Source: a virus
Strand: one strand, 5' to 3'
Length of the DNA: 64,000 nucleotides
IMG/VR virus record: IMGVR_UViG_3300031227_011455
Span: 1-64,000 of that record
How positions within the stretch are numbered: position 1 is the first letter of the stretch; the number at the start of each line of letters is the position of its first letter. Below are positions 8,568-17,439 of the stretch, one piece after another. A program made the position numbers and the translations under genes. Under the pieces are notes generated by a model that was not told the DNA's origin, made no database searches, and saw only the letters and a list, made by a program, of their open reading frames with translations.

Positions 8568-8787
8568 CTTTTGTTTCTCCTTTTTCTATTTCATTTAATA
8601 CTATTTCTGTTTCATCAACTATTTTTAAAGTTGTATTTGGAGGTAAATTATTTTGAATGTCATAAAACATTTTATAAAAGTTTTCATCTTTATCTTTTGG
8701 AAAACAAAGTATAGATTTTTCTTCTGTAACTAATATTTTTTCCAAATTTAATAATTCTGAAATATATTCTAATGTTTTTTGTTCCAT
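8518..8787 (-). CDS. hypothetical acidic protein
   Basis: This 89-residue protein has a leucine/glutamate-rich N-terminus and a low-complexity acidic, serine-rich tail (SELSGESSNNGSE). It overlaps the next gene by 50 bases. No family is recognised. Confidence 0.6.
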   Translation of the reverse strand: MEQKTLEYISELLNLEKILVTEEKSILCFPKDKDENFYKMFYDIQNNLPPNTTLKIVDETEIVLNEIEKGETKDDNSELSGESSNNGSE

Positions 8788-8789
8788 TT

Positions 8790-9431
8790 TTATCCATCCG
8801 TTCTTCTTGCTAAAAATCTTAGATAAATATCTCTACCATCAAATTTAAAACTCTCAATAACATCTACTATTTTAAACCTTCCTTCTAATTCAAAAAAGTG
8901 AATTGCTCTATCCTTAGTCCAAACAGATGTGTGAGGATCATATTGCTCATTTAATAATTCAAAAGTTGTAATAATATCATCCGCTTCAAAATTTGGATCA
9001 TTTATTGGATCTTCATTTAAAATTCTTTCTGCTAATAATTTATAGTTAGGAACTATTATATCTACCAAACCATCTTCTTTAATACAAGTCGAAAGAATAT
9101 ATAAGAAATACAATAGTTTAGCTTTAGGAACATGTTCTAAAAATCTATACATTATAATTTTATCAAAAATATATTTATAATTTTCTAAAAAATTATAAAT
9201 ATCACAATTACAATAATGAATATCACCATAGAAATTAGTACATGATTTAGTACCGCTTAAACTATTTAAACTATAATGATAACTATTATGAATTTCTTCA
9301 ATTTTATCTGGAGTAGTTCCATTGAAGTAATTTTTATCTAAGTTAACTAAAATATCACTATCATTTATTATTTCACCATCTTGGTATGGAATTGGTGATA
9401 TTTTTCCTGCGCCAATATTTAAAATTATCAT
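8790..9431 (-). CDS. class I SAM-dependent methyltransferase-like protein
   Basis: This 213-residue protein begins MIILNIGAGKIS, where LNIGAG fits motif I of the Rossmann-fold SAM-binding site. YRFLEHVPKAKLL near residue 115 fits the post-motif-IV region (E/H-V) of class I methyltransferases, and EDGLVDIIVPNY fits the following strand. ATG follows GGAGAAAACTAA. The substrate cannot be told; no glycosyltransferase or DNA-target domain is present. Confidence 0.7.
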   Translation of the reverse strand: MIILNIGAGKISPIPYQDGEIINDSDILVNLDKNYFNGTTPDKIEEIHNSYHYSLNSLSGTKSCTNFYGDIHYCNCDIYNFLENYKYIFDKIIMYRFLEHVPKAKLLYFLYILSTCIKEDGLVDIIVPNYKLLAERILNEDPINDPNFEADDIITTFELLNEQYDPHTSVWTKDRAIHFFELEGRFKIVDVIESFKFDGRDIYLRFLARRTDG

Positions 9432-9685
9432 TTAGTTTTCTCCTCATTATCTTTAGAAATTAAAATTACTTTCATTTTTTCAACTTTTTCTAAAACCATA
9501 TCTTGCTTACCTATTTCACATTCAAAAATTCCAAAACTATCTTTTTTATTTCTAATACTAAAATTAAATTGATCACAATTATCAAATGGGTTATTTTGGA
9601 TTATTTTATTTTGTGGTTTTGAAAGTAAAACAAGAATATTATTTTCTATTGCATCTTCTGGTATTAATTTAGCTTTAACTATCAT
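9428..9685 (-). CDS. hypothetical protein
   Basis: This 85-residue protein overlaps the methyltransferase start by four bases (ATGA type), with GGAGAAAACAAA before its ATG. It is beta-rich with several lysines. No family is recognised. Confidence 0.65.
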   Translation of the reverse strand: MIVKAKLIPEDAIENNILVLLSKPQNKIIQNNPFDNCDQFNFSIRNKKDSFGIFECEIGKQDMVLEKVEKMKVILISKDNEEKTK

Positions 9686-9888
9686 TTTGTTTTCTCCAAA
9701 TTCTCAACTAAAAAATCTTTATATTTATCAATATCCTTTGAATCTATTATATAATTACTTTTGAATATATCATAATTTATACCAGCTGGAGGTGGATAAT
9801 ATGGTAAATTCAAAATTCCATATTTATCACATTCAATTATATCATCTCTTGTTTCTGGTGTTACAATTATACAATGTTGTAGTTTCAT
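9682..9888 (-). CDS. hypothetical protein
   Basis: This 68-residue protein is best started at ATG 9888 (MKLQHCIIVTPETRDD), with GAGGAG immediately upstream; a longer version from a TTG at 9912 would include the ribosome site as codons. It contains YYPPPAGINYD. Overlaps the next gene by four bases. No family recognised. Confidence 0.6.
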   Translation of the reverse strand: MKLQHCIIVTPETRDDIIECDKYGILNLPYYPPPAGINYDIFKSNYIIDSKDIDKYKDFLVENLEKTK

Positions 9889-9898
9889 TTCTCTCCTC

Positions 9899-10624
9899 TT
9901 ATAAAAACTCAACTGTTATACTATCAAAAAATGTTTGTATATAAAAATCAAAATATCGTCTTTTATCGATATCATTAGTATCTAAAATATTAACTATGGT
10001 ATCAGAGATTTCAAATTGTCCATATTGTTTTAAGAAAACATTAAACTTATTTCCTTTATTTGGAATACAATATAATCTTGAATTATATGAATTTAATATT
10101 TCATCTTTTATATTTTGTAAACTTACAAACACAGATTGTTTATTTGCAAAATTTATAAATAATATCTTTTTATATATCTTATCCATTTCTTCATATCTAT
10201 AAGGAACACCTTTAATAGAAATCTTATTTCCATCTGTTGCTATAAATTTAGTTCTATCTATGGATATAATAAAAACTGAAAAAATATTTTGTAAACTTAT
10301 TGGTAGATATTGATCTGTAGTTATCTTTAATGGTTTGGTTGACATAAACCCATCGTATTGTCTAATTAAAATATCATCTTTAAAAATTTTATTTCTTAAA
10401 ATATATTCGTCAATTAATGAGTCTGTTGTTGATCGTATAACGCTTGTTAGTTTTGGATTATCTCTCATTAACATTCCAATTTGAATATTCCTTTTTAACT
10501 TATCTTCTTTTTCAATATTTGAAATATCATAATTTAAACTTTTTAAAATGTTATAATGACATGATGAGATATCATAAGAATAAACATTATTTAAAAATAA
10601 TCTACAATTTTCATTGATTTTCAT
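9899..10624 (-). CDS. hypothetical protein with polymerase-palm-like motifs
   Basis: Starting at ATG 10624 this gives 241 residues. The first 120 residues contain YSYDISSCHYNIL, then KRNIQIGMLMRDNP, TDSLIDEYI and IRQYDGFM. The D-x-S-x-x-x-Y arrangement, a central Arg/Lys helix and a later Y-D-G resemble the order of motifs A, B and C in DNA polymerase palms. This is pattern reading only; length is short for a polymerase and exonuclease or thumb domains are absent. The C-terminal half has no recognisable domain. It could be a primase-polymerase, a decayed polymerase fragment, or something unrelated. Confidence 0.55.
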   Translation of the reverse strand: MKINENCRLFLNNVYSYDISSCHYNILKSLNYDISNIEKEDKLKRNIQIGMLMRDNPKLTSVIRSTTDSLIDEYILRNKIFKDDILIRQYDGFMSTKPLKITTDQYLPISLQNIFSVFIISIDRTKFIATDGNKISIKGVPYRYEEMDKIYKKILFINFANKQSVFVSLQNIKDEILNSYNSRLYCIPNKGNKFNVFLKQYGQFEISDTIVNILDTNDIDKRRYFDFYIQTFFDSITVEFL

Positions 10625-10637
10625 AACATGTTTGTTT

Positions 10638-10687
10638 CCATTCAAAAATTATATATAGCGGGATGGATATATAAATATATCCATCCC
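10638..10687 (-). promoter_or_regulatory. hairpin plus 13-base element (copy 1)
   Basis: A near-perfect palindrome, 13-bp arms around AA, lies at 10660-10687 (GGGATGGATATAT arm). On the minus strand it is followed after 9 bases by AATTTTTGAATGG at 10638-10650, just before the 9899-10624 gene. The same 13 bases with a similar hairpin occur at 49788-49838. Terminator plus downstream promoter or translation element are both possible. Confidence 0.5.
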
Positions 10688-10712
10688 TTCAATCACTTGG
10701 TATGTCACTTTT

Positions 10713-10811
10713 TTAATCTTCGCGACGCCTGATCAAGCAAACCACAAGACCATTAGATGCATACCAAAGACTTTGACTAGTATAAGCCTTTTGACGATTT
10801 AACGTCAACAC
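10713..10811 (-). other. GC-richer intergenic segment with a possible 32-codon ORF or small RNA
   Basis: This stretch follows the 10813-11559 gene and is clearly less AT-rich. It can be read from a GTG at 10811 as 32 residues (ending LIRRRED) but lacks a ribosome binding site. It also contains hairpin TGACG/CGTCA and GGTATG...CATACC complementarity with sequence just downstream. I cannot decide between a small protein, a structured RNA or an acquired remnant. Confidence 0.25.
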
Positions 10812-10812
10812 A

Positions 10813-11559
10813 TTAGATAATATTAATTAAAACATTATCAATTTTTAATAAATGATTAATATCAACAACTTCACTTTGTTTCTTCAAAAACCAATTGACT
10901 GTATCTTCTTTTGTAACAAATACATCCTTGAATTTTTCAGCTTGTTTATATAAAAGCTGAATTGTTTCTACATCAACAGGATCATTAAGTGTATTTTTAA
11001 TTTCATTTGCAATTCCTTCACGTCCATGAAGTTTGATAGAATCAACATTCTTCTTAATTTTTATTTTTTCATAAGGAATTACTTTTCCATCAACATTAGC
11101 ACAAAATACAACAATTAAACCGGTTTTGACTCCATAACTTTTAATAAAAATCTCATCATTATAAGTATGTAAAATTTCAAAAGTATCGTTCTTATAAACC
11201 TTCATATATATTGGCGGTAAATTTAAAATAGGTCTACTAGAAGGATTATAGAAACTAATTAATTCCATTGATTCTGGATCAGTTCCTTTTTGTATTTTAA
11301 AAATAATACTATCTTTTGAATCAACATTTGAAACAGTTGCCTTTACTCTTGCCACATTATGAATAACTTCAGTCTCAACAGATTCAAACCAATCATAAAA
11401 GTTTACTAATCCAATTTCTGGTTGTTCCTTTATAGTATTATCTTCTACTTCCTTATTATCAGATTCTGTGTTTTCGCTTACTTCTAAATTATCAATATTT
11501 TCTTCTTCATTTTTAGGTTCTGAATTTAAATCATCAATCATTTCCTGGAGGTTTTCCAT
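10813..11559 (-). CDS. hypothetical protein with acidic N-terminus
   Basis: This 248-residue protein has a strongly acidic, probably disordered first 45 residues (E, D, N rich), then a beta-rich domain (residues 50-165) and a helical end. The acidic leader may mediate protein contacts or mimic DNA; this is inference. No family is recognised. Confidence 0.65.
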   Translation of the reverse strand: MENLQEMIDDLNSEPKNEEENIDNLEVSENTESDNKEVEDNTIKEQPEIGLVNFYDWFESVETEVIHNVARVKATVSNVDSKDSIIFKIQKGTDPESMELISFYNPSSRPILNLPPIYMKVYKNDTFEILHTYNDEIFIKSYGVKTGLIVVFCANVDGKVIPYEKIKIKKNVDSIKLHGREGIANEIKNTLNDPVDVETIQLLYKQAEKFKDVFVTKEDTVNWFLKKQSEVVDINHLLKIDNVLINII

Positions 11560-11565
11560 CTTTTC

Positions 11566-11790
11566 TTACTCTGCTCCTTTTTTCTCTATTTGATCTAATG
11601 AAATTCTCTTTTTTATTTTATGAATATAAATTACTCTATAAAAGTCATCCTTAATTCTTATTACATCTCTTATATTTGGAAAACCATCATTATCTCCAAT
11701 TGGTTCAATATTGATTCTTTTTATTTTGTCATTTTTAAATATTATTTTATATTCATTACCCAAAAACATAAATATGGTTCCAATTTCCAT
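11566..11790 (-). CDS. hypothetical small beta-barrel-like protein
   Basis: This 74-residue protein (MEIGTIFMFLGNEYKIIF) has alternating strands and the G-x-x-F/Y pattern of SH3-like small proteins. AGGAG precedes the ATG, which follows the upstream stop directly. No specific family is recognised. Confidence 0.65.
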   Translation of the reverse strand: MEIGTIFMFLGNEYKIIFKNDKIKRINIEPIGDNDGFPNIRDVIRIKDDFYRVIYIHKIKKRISLDQIEKKGAE

Positions 11791-12150
11791 TTAAACTCCT
11801 AAATCAATTTTCCATTTATCTTTAATACCTTCTTCCCGCCATTTTGATACATCAATAGCAGCATAAGATTCTAACGCAGCTCCGGATAGTGCAAAGATCT
11901 TAATCAATTCTTCATAAGAATATGCAGGTGCTGAATTTTGAGAAACAAACTCTCTTGATGTCAATAACCATGATGGAAGTTTATCTACCCATTTGGACAC
12001 ATAACTATTTTTTGCTTTCTTTAAATAATTATCAAGAAATAATAAGAATGATCCTAAATTTAAAGATGGATTATTTTTATAATCACCAAATACTTTAGTT
12101 TGATAATTCCTCTCTTTCTCGTATAATTTTAAAACTTCGTCTTTTGTCAT
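11791..12150 (-). CDS. conserved phage protein, possibly MazG/DUF550-like
   Basis: This 119-residue helical protein contains ERNYQTKVFGDYKNNPSLN, FLLFLDNYLKKAK and APAYSYEELIKIFALSGAALE. The E-R...Y...FGxY..N and A...Y.ELIK...L..AALE pattern resembles phage proteins annotated as nucleotide pyrophosphohydrolase-like (DUF550/MazG-related). A helical bundle and nucleotide pool role are plausible, but the metal-binding ExxE set is not clear. Confidence 0.55.
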   Translation of the reverse strand: MTKDEVLKLYEKERNYQTKVFGDYKNNPSLNLGSFLLFLDNYLKKAKNSYVSKWVDKLPSWLLTSREFVSQNSAPAYSYEELIKIFALSGAALESYAAIDVSKWREEGIKDKWKIDLGV

Positions 12151-12162
12151 AACTCTCCTATA

Positions 12163-12846
12163 TCAATTTTTTCTATCTATTATATCATCACATGATTGTT
12201 TTAATTCTTTTGATTTTTTATTTCTTTTTTCAGGTGTTCCATAAAATGATATTTCATAAATAAATGAAGTAATAAATTCATATAATGTATAATCCAATTT
12301 CACTTCTTCTGATATATTTTCATATGTTTTAGGAATTTCTTTTGTATAAACTCCATTTGAAAGTTTCATTGGAATATCTAAATAATTTTTTAATTCCCAG
12401 AAGTCTATTCCCCAATTTACATCTTTATTTTTATCTTTATCTTCTCCATAAATATCATAAAATATTTCACAATCATATAACAAATTTTTTGAATGATCTT
12501 TGGATAATGATATCATTTTTTTAATACAAATAGCACAAACATTATCATCTGGATCTATGCAATCTTTTCTAGGACATTGTGAATATTCTTCAATATACGA
12601 ATTCATAAATGGATCTAATTTTTGAAAGATTGGATATCTAATAACAAGTTCAAACCAATCTCTTACTGTATAATTATTTTCTAATTCAATGTTAAAACAT
12701 AATAATGAAAATGGATAATAATTATCAAACTTTACTAAAAACCCAGGAGTAAGAACATTATATTCACATTTTCTCTCTTCTAATTCATCATTATAAATCC
12801 AATTTTTTTCACAAATATATCCATGTTTTTTTAATATCAATCCCAT
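12163..12846 (-). CDS. hypothetical protein with Cys cluster
   Basis: This 227-residue protein has ATG after AAGGATTAATT. Around residues 92-112 it carries CPRKDC, then VCAICIKK, four cysteines that could bind zinc. The rest is acidic and aromatic-rich. No family recognised. Confidence 0.6.
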   Translation of the reverse strand: MGLILKKHGYICEKNWIYNDELEERKCEYNVLTPGFLVKFDNYYPFSLLCFNIELENNYTVRDWFELVIRYPIFQKLDPFMNSYIEEYSQCPRKDCIDPDDNVCAICIKKMISLSKDHSKNLLYDCEIFYDIYGEDKDKNKDVNWGIDFWELKNYLDIPMKLSNGVYTKEIPKTYENISEEVKLDYTLYEFITSFIYEISFYGTPEKRNKKSKELKQSCDDIIDRKN

Positions 12847-12855
12847 AATTAATCC

Positions 12856-13227
12856 TTATGCTTCTTCAATAATTACTCTACCAGAAAATTTATCACCAGT
12901 TTTTTGAATGATATAATCTTCCAATATTTTTAAATCATAATAATATATTGCTCCAACATGCCAAATATTTATACTATTTGGTCCTATCCTTTTATGTAAA
13001 TAACTAGGACCGGTTTTATAATTATAAATTGTTATAATAATTTGGTTTAGGAGGAAAGTCCATGACCAGTCAACTTTATAATCTTTGATAAATCCATTTG
13101 TTTTCCCAAAAACAGAAACAAGTTCTTTATAATTTAAGTTTATGTATCCTCTTAAACCTGTACCAAATAATTTATTAATATTATAACCACAATTCTTTTT
13201 TATAATTCTTTGTTTTGTATTCTCCAC
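12856..13227 (-). CDS. conserved phage hypothetical protein
   Basis: This 123-residue protein starts at a GTG at 13227 behind GGAG (10-base spacing). It contains GLRGYINLNYKELVSVFGK, then VDWSWTF and IITIYNYKTG, then IWHVGA. This Y.eL...FG / W.f / IYdYK / WhvG order is familiar from many phage proteins of unknown function. Confidence 0.65.
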   Translation of the reverse strand: MENTKQRIIKKNCGYNINKLFGTGLRGYINLNYKELVSVFGKTNGFIKDYKVDWSWTFLLNQIIITIYNYKTGPSYLHKRIGPNSINIWHVGAIYYYDLKILEDYIIQKTGDKFSGRVIIEEA

Positions 13228-13278
13228 TCCTTTATTACTCCTTCAAAACTTTTTATTATTTCATTCATTTTGAAGCAT

Positions 13279-15057
13279 TTACTTTTTATCTTCTTTTGGA
13301 TCATTATAAAATCCCTTAACAGATCTACTCCCATCTCTTCTAGAATCATAATATGTATTTAAACCAGTTGACACTGTAAATGAAGCTTTATTCATTCCTT
13401 CGCTTGTTGCTGCAAAAGCCTGAACATTTCCCATTGGTATATTTAATTTTTGACTTAAAATTTCCATATTTTGATTAGCGCCAAGGAAAGTTATTGTCCA
13501 ATTTTCCGAATCTTGAACTTCTTTCATTTTTTGAGCTATTTTTTCATTATATCTACCAGGATATGTTTTAGAATTATTTTCATCTCCATCAGAAACTACA
13601 ACTAATAGAAAAGATGTTAAAGGATCATTAATATCAGGAGCTTTTTTCAAACCATCAATTGTAAGTCCAATTGCGTCATTTAGAGCTGTCATTCCGTTTG
13701 GCCAATAACTTTTTCTGTCTAGTTCTTTTAAAGAAGAATCAGATTCATTCCAATAAACTGGTTCTGGTACAATAGTATTAAACTTGACCAGGCTAACTAA
13801 AGTTTCCATATCATTTGCATTTTCTTTAATTGTTTTAACCTGTTGATTAAATGCACCAATTGTTTCCTCCCAAATTCTAGCCATAGATCCAGATTCATCA
13901 AGGACAAAAGCTATATAATTCTTTAATTTACCCTTTCTATCATCATATTTTTCTGAAACTTCTTGAGTTGATTCAAAAAGTCTTTTCTTAATAGAAACTC
14001 CAATTTTTCCTACTTCTGGTTGAAATAAAATAACCCTATCCCATTTTGTTCTCTTTCCAGGAACAACCCAATTCTCTTGCCACTCAGCATTTTTAATCCA
14101 AGATGGAATTCTATTTTTTCCAAATTTATGATATGCATACTCAACAGTTCTTACCGCAAAGTTTAATTTTGGAACTAATGTATATGTATAATAATTCCTT
14201 CTTTTTGTTAACTCAAGTAAAGTTTCCTGATTATGTTCATATGTTACAAACTTTGTATCATTATCAGGAATATCTAAATCAGCTTCAAATGATTTAACTT
14301 TAATTTTTTTCCCTGGAATTTTCTCAGAATGTGGCCATTCAGCCGGAGCATCTTTTGGTGGATAAGTTATTCCTTCATCCTTCATTTTCTTAATTTCCTG
14401 AAAATAATAGGAAGATTCCTCTTTTAATCTTTTGATAAGTTGTTTGGTCATAATATAATATTGACCAAATAGACTACTCCATCTATTGGGATGTACAAAA
14501 TTAGTGAAATCTATTTTATTATCAAATACTAATTTGTTTTCAAATAGAAATTTATTTTCTTTAGCTGTTGGTATAAATCCTAGATTCATAAAACCTTCGT
14601 GCCAATCACCATCTAAATCTGTAATTGAAAAGTTTCTTGATTCTCCAACACCTTCAGATGTTACAACATTCATATCTTTAATACGAACAGAAAATGAAAA
14701 GACATCCTTATTAGCAATTAAACCAGTAATCTGACCATGTCTATTTTCTGAAGATACAACCGCTTCACCTTCTTTAATTGTTTTTGCTCTCATACTTTTA
14801 TATTTAGGAATATTAATTACAGCATTTCTTTCACATAATTCAAACAGAAAACATGCTAAATCAAGATCAGTTCCTACAAAATTTTCATCTATATATGCAG
14901 GTCCGGGTTTTCTTGATTCTAAATCATATCTCCACCAACTAATTACTTTATCAAAAACCTGTTCTATATCAGATTCCTTATCTCTTATAATTTCCATAAT
15001 TGGATTTTCTAAAATTGATGTTAATGTTTTAGCTACTACCTTTTTCTCTTTACTCAT
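13279..15057 (-). CDS. von Willebrand factor type A (VWA) domain protein
   Basis: This is a 592-residue protein. The C-terminal third is a VWA domain: FVLDESGSM near residue 387 provides the DxSxS part of the metal-ion-dependent adhesion site, GMTALND gives the Thr and Asp, and VVSDGDEN follows. The N-terminal 350 residues are beta-strand and charged regions with no known domain. VWA proteins mediate metal-dependent protein contacts. It has no AAA partner next to it, unlike the VWA protein at 47296. ATG follows AGAGGATTAAAAA. Confidence 0.8.
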   Translation of the reverse strand: MSKEKKVVAKTLTSILENPIMEIIRDKESDIEQVFDKVISWWRYDLESRKPGPAYIDENFVGTDLDLACFLFELCERNAVINIPKYKSMRAKTIKEGEAVVSSENRHGQITGLIANKDVFSFSVRIKDMNVVTSEGVGESRNFSITDLDGDWHEGFMNLGFIPTAKENKFLFENKLVFDNKIDFTNFVHPNRWSSLFGQYYIMTKQLIKRLKEESSYYFQEIKKMKDEGITYPPKDAPAEWPHSEKIPGKKIKVKSFEADLDIPDNDTKFVTYEHNQETLLELTKRRNYYTYTLVPKLNFAVRTVEYAYHKFGKNRIPSWIKNAEWQENWVVPGKRTKWDRVILFQPEVGKIGVSIKKRLFESTQEVSEKYDDRKGKLKNYIAFVLDESGSMARIWEETIGAFNQQVKTIKENANDMETLVSLVKFNTIVPEPVYWNESDSSLKELDRKSYWPNGMTALNDAIGLTIDGLKKAPDINDPLTSFLLVVVSDGDENNSKTYPGRYNEKIAQKMKEVQDSENWTITFLGANQNMEILSQKLNIPMGNVQAFAATSEGMNKASFTVSTGLNTYYDSRRDGSRSVKGFYNDPKEDKK

Positions 15058-15093
15058 TTTTTAATCCTCTATTTAATAAGTATTATTATGATA

Positions 15094-15381
15094 TTATGAC
15101 GCATCTAAAAGAGCTTTTTTACATTCATTAATTTTAGATTCTAAGTCACTAATTTTAAATTTTAATTTTTTTTTAAAATGTTTAGCTGCTGCCCTTTTAG
15201 TTTTATAAACATTTTCCTCTGGTACGATAATTTCTCTACTATAATCATTTTCAATGACTAAACAATGAGCTTCATACCAAATACCATCTGCTTGTGTCAT
15301 CTTTAAAACTCTTACTTTTAATAGTGTTGGTATATGTAAATTATATGTCCATCTAATTTTCCCAATTATATCTTCATACAT
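15094..15381 (-). CDS. hypothetical protein
   Basis: This 95-residue protein has a beta-rich start and a lysine-rich helical end (KRAAAKHFKKKLKFKI then a coiled-coil-like tail). GAGGAATAAA precedes the ATG. The basic helix could bind nucleic acid; inference only. Confidence 0.65.
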   Translation of the reverse strand: MYEDIIGKIRWTYNLHIPTLLKVRVLKMTQADGIWYEAHCLVIENDYSREIIVPEENVYKTKRAAAKHFKKKLKFKISDLESKINECKKALLDAS

Positions 15382-15382
15382 T

Positions 15383-15892
15383 TTATTCCTCTTTTTTTAG
15401 TAATTCTTTCACTTTATCCAATTCTTCTTTTGTATGGATAACGCCTCCGCTATTTAAATCAAGATACCATTGTAAAACTTCTTTTCTAGTTTTTAAATCA
15501 TTTATATTAAAAACAAAATCTACATCAACAGGTAAAATATCAAAATCTTTTAAATAATTATTTCCGAAAACTGGTATCTCGTTTCTTAAAAATCTTAAAA
15601 CAGTTTCTAACCTTTGTTTTCCATCAACAATTTCAAAAGGTCCTTTAAAATTATACATCCATCCTGGACAATTAAAATATAAAATCCTTGATGATTTTCC
15701 ACCTTTTAAACTAAATTCTAAAAATTTTATTCTCTTTTCATCATCCCAAACATGAGCTCTTTGAAAGTCTGGATTTAAATCTAATTTTGGTTTTTCATCT
15801 ATAAAATAGGTTGATTTTTGTAGATGCTTCCAACTTACGTTTACATTGTATGATCCTGATCTTGTATACTGTTTAATATCTCTAAATTTCAT
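15383..15892 (-). CDS. DUF262 / ParB-fold-like protein
   Basis: This 169-residue protein carries LNPDFQRAHVWDDEKRIKFL at about residues 37-56, and FEIVDGKQRLETVLRFLR. These are the PdFQR.xVW and DGqQRLtTl motifs of DUF262 proteins, a ParB/sulfiredoxin-type fold found in GmrSD enzymes and related NTP-using proteins. The HNH-type second half seen in full GmrSD is missing, so this is a short stand-alone version. Possible anti-restriction or regulatory role is inference. It overlaps the upstream gene by 11 bases. Confidence 0.75.
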   Translation of the reverse strand: MKFRDIKQYTRSGSYNVNVSWKHLQKSTYFIDEKPKLDLNPDFQRAHVWDDEKRIKFLEFSLKGGKSSRILYFNCPGWMYNFKGPFEIVDGKQRLETVLRFLRNEIPVFGNNYLKDFDILPVDVDFVFNINDLKTRKEVLQWYLDLNSGGVIHTKEELDKVKELLKKEE

Positions 15893-16169
15893 CTCTAATA
15901 AGTTTCCTTAAAATTTTTCGTTTTTCCTTAATTATTTTTTTGGAATTGGTAATATCATTTTCAATAATTAATTTTAATTTTTCTATCGCTTGGTTTTCTG
16001 TATTAAATGTATAATTTTCAATTAAATATGATGATGCTACATTTAATTGACCATCTTCTTTATTAAAATAAAATGTATTATAATGGATCTTTTCAATTAT
16101 TCTTCTTACAGGTTTATTATTTTGAAAATCAATTGTCCAAACTTCATCTCCTGCTTTTCTTTCATTCAT
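15882..16169 (-). CDS. hypothetical protein, paralogue of the 16171 gene
   Basis: This 95-residue protein begins with a beta-rich half containing KAGDEVWTIDF...VRRIIEKI and ends in a long basic helix. The N-terminal pattern closely matches that of the adjacent 16171-16434 gene, so the two arose by tandem duplication. The GDEVW opening suggests an SH3-like barrel. Confidence 0.65.
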   Translation of the reverse strand: MNERKAGDEVWTIDFQNNKPVRRIIEKIHYNTFYFNKEDGQLNVASSYLIENYTFNTENQAIEKLKLIIENDITNSKKIIKEKRKILRKLIRDEI

Positions 16170-16170
16170 A

Positions 16171-16434
16171 TTAACTCTCTAATAATTTTCCTTTTATATG
16201 ACCCAATGCATTAATTTCTTGTTGTAGTTCTGTAAGCTCTTCATTTATATATTCAATTAATCCGTGAGTTGCTTCTTTTTCAAATTCGTAAATGTTTTCT
16301 GGAGAACATTCAAAATCTTCAAAAATTATGATTGGATCATCTTCAATAACAAACGATTCAATTTTTCTTTTTACAACTTCATATGTATCAACATTAATTG
16401 CCCAAACTTCATCACCAATCTTTAATTCGTCCAT
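16171..16434 (-). CDS. hypothetical protein, paralogue of the 15882 gene
   Basis: This 87-residue protein begins MDELKIGDEVWAI with V.KRKIESF, then an aromatic and acidic section and a C-terminal coiled-coil-like helix (EYINEELTELQQEINALG). AAGGAGAAGTT precedes its ATG. Tandem relative of the next gene downstream; function unknown. Confidence 0.65.
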   Translation of the reverse strand: MDELKIGDEVWAINVDTYEVVKRKIESFVIEDDPIIIFEDFECSPENIYEFEKEATHGLIEYINEELTELQQEINALGHIKGKLLES

Positions 16435-16499
16435 AACTTCTCCTTAATTAAAATTCATGTAAATGTATCATAATACCAATTTGGTTACATTTTTATAAC

Positions 16500-17360
16500 T
16501 TATAAGAAATATGTTCCATTAAATCCGTTAGGAATTCCGCGCCATGATATTGCATATGCATCTGAAGTATGAAGTGTTTCATCATGTTTACATTTAATTA
16601 TCCAATCGTATAAAAAAGATTCTTTATCTAAATCAGTGCATATTCTTCTAATTGAATCTTCTACAAATTGAGGGTTTTCATATGCAATTCTTGCAACTTC
16701 CATTTCATCCATCCGGCGTAATGAGGGATATACTTTGTTAGATACTGCATTTTCAATTAAATCTATTAATTGTTCTAACCAAACTACATTCTCGGGAAGA
16801 ACTTCTACTAATAAATTCGCGTATGATCTCTGAGCATGTACAAATCCATTGGATCCATTTTTTCGCAAGTGCTCACATAATGAAGCACTGCAACTACAAT
16901 AACTTGCATATTGAACTTGAACTTTTTGAAAGAACCTAAAGTTTTGATGATCTAATCTTCCTGAAAATGAACATTTATAATATTGAGGAAACTCTATCAA
17001 ACTTTTTGGAGCCACTCTATTTAAAGGAAGATCAAATTCAAAAGTTAATTGGCTATGTTCTGAATCAGTTTCTACTGCGGTTTTAAATTCTTCTAGAAGC
17101 TGCCGTATAGTTTCATGTTTTAAAGGTTTATCAAGGTAAGTCATTAAAGTTCTTAATAATTTCCCCATGGATATTCCTTTTATTGAATCTTCTAAATCTG
17201 TACTCATTGAAACATTTGCATTTAAATGTTTAATTCCCTCATGCATAGTTTCTAAAAGAAACGGAACCTGTACATTCTGAACACCTATCTGATTTATATA
17301 GTATGGAAATTCAGACTTTGTATCGTGCTGAAGGTCTGGAAGATTATCTAAATCTATCAT
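16500..17360 (-). CDS. folE2: GTP cyclohydrolase FolE2 (type IB)
   Basis: This 286-residue protein matches FolE2 along its length: IGVQNVQVPF near residue 26, SMSTDLEDSIKGISMGKL, the catalytic-region SCSASLCEHL near 153-162 and AHAQRS-like HAQRSYANL. FolE2 converts GTP to 7,8-dihydroneopterin triphosphate, the first step of folate and of 7-deazaguanine (preQ0/queuosine) synthesis. With QueD at 42114 the deazaguanine route is the likelier use in a phage. Less AT-rich than its neighbours, which fits later acquisition. ATG lies behind AAAAGGAG with rather long spacing. Confidence 0.92.
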   Translation of the reverse strand: MIDLDNLPDLQHDTKSEFPYYINQIGVQNVQVPFLLETMHEGIKHLNANVSMSTDLEDSIKGISMGKLLRTLMTYLDKPLKHETIRQLLEEFKTAVETDSEHSQLTFEFDLPLNRVAPKSLIEFPQYYKCSFSGRLDHQNFRFFQKVQVQYASYCSCSASLCEHLRKNGSNGFVHAQRSYANLLVEVLPENVVWLEQLIDLIENAVSNKVYPSLRRMDEMEVARIAYENPQFVEDSIRRICTDLDKESFLYDWIIKCKHDETLHTSDAYAISWRGIPNGFNGTYFL

Positions 17361-17393
17361 TCTTTTTTATTCTCCTTTTCTTTTTTAGTTTAT

Positions 17394-17429
17394 GAGGAAA
17401 TAGATTAAATAAATTAAATCTATTTCCTC
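17394..17429 (-). terminator. hairpin, likely terminator after RNA polymerase set 1
   Basis: A 13-bp stem GAGGAAATAGATT/AATCTATTTCCTC with a 10-base AT loop lies just after the beta subunit stop (17440) on the minus strand. A clear T run is not present on that strand, so termination efficiency is uncertain. Confidence 0.55.
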
Positions 17430-17439
17430 GTATTAATTT

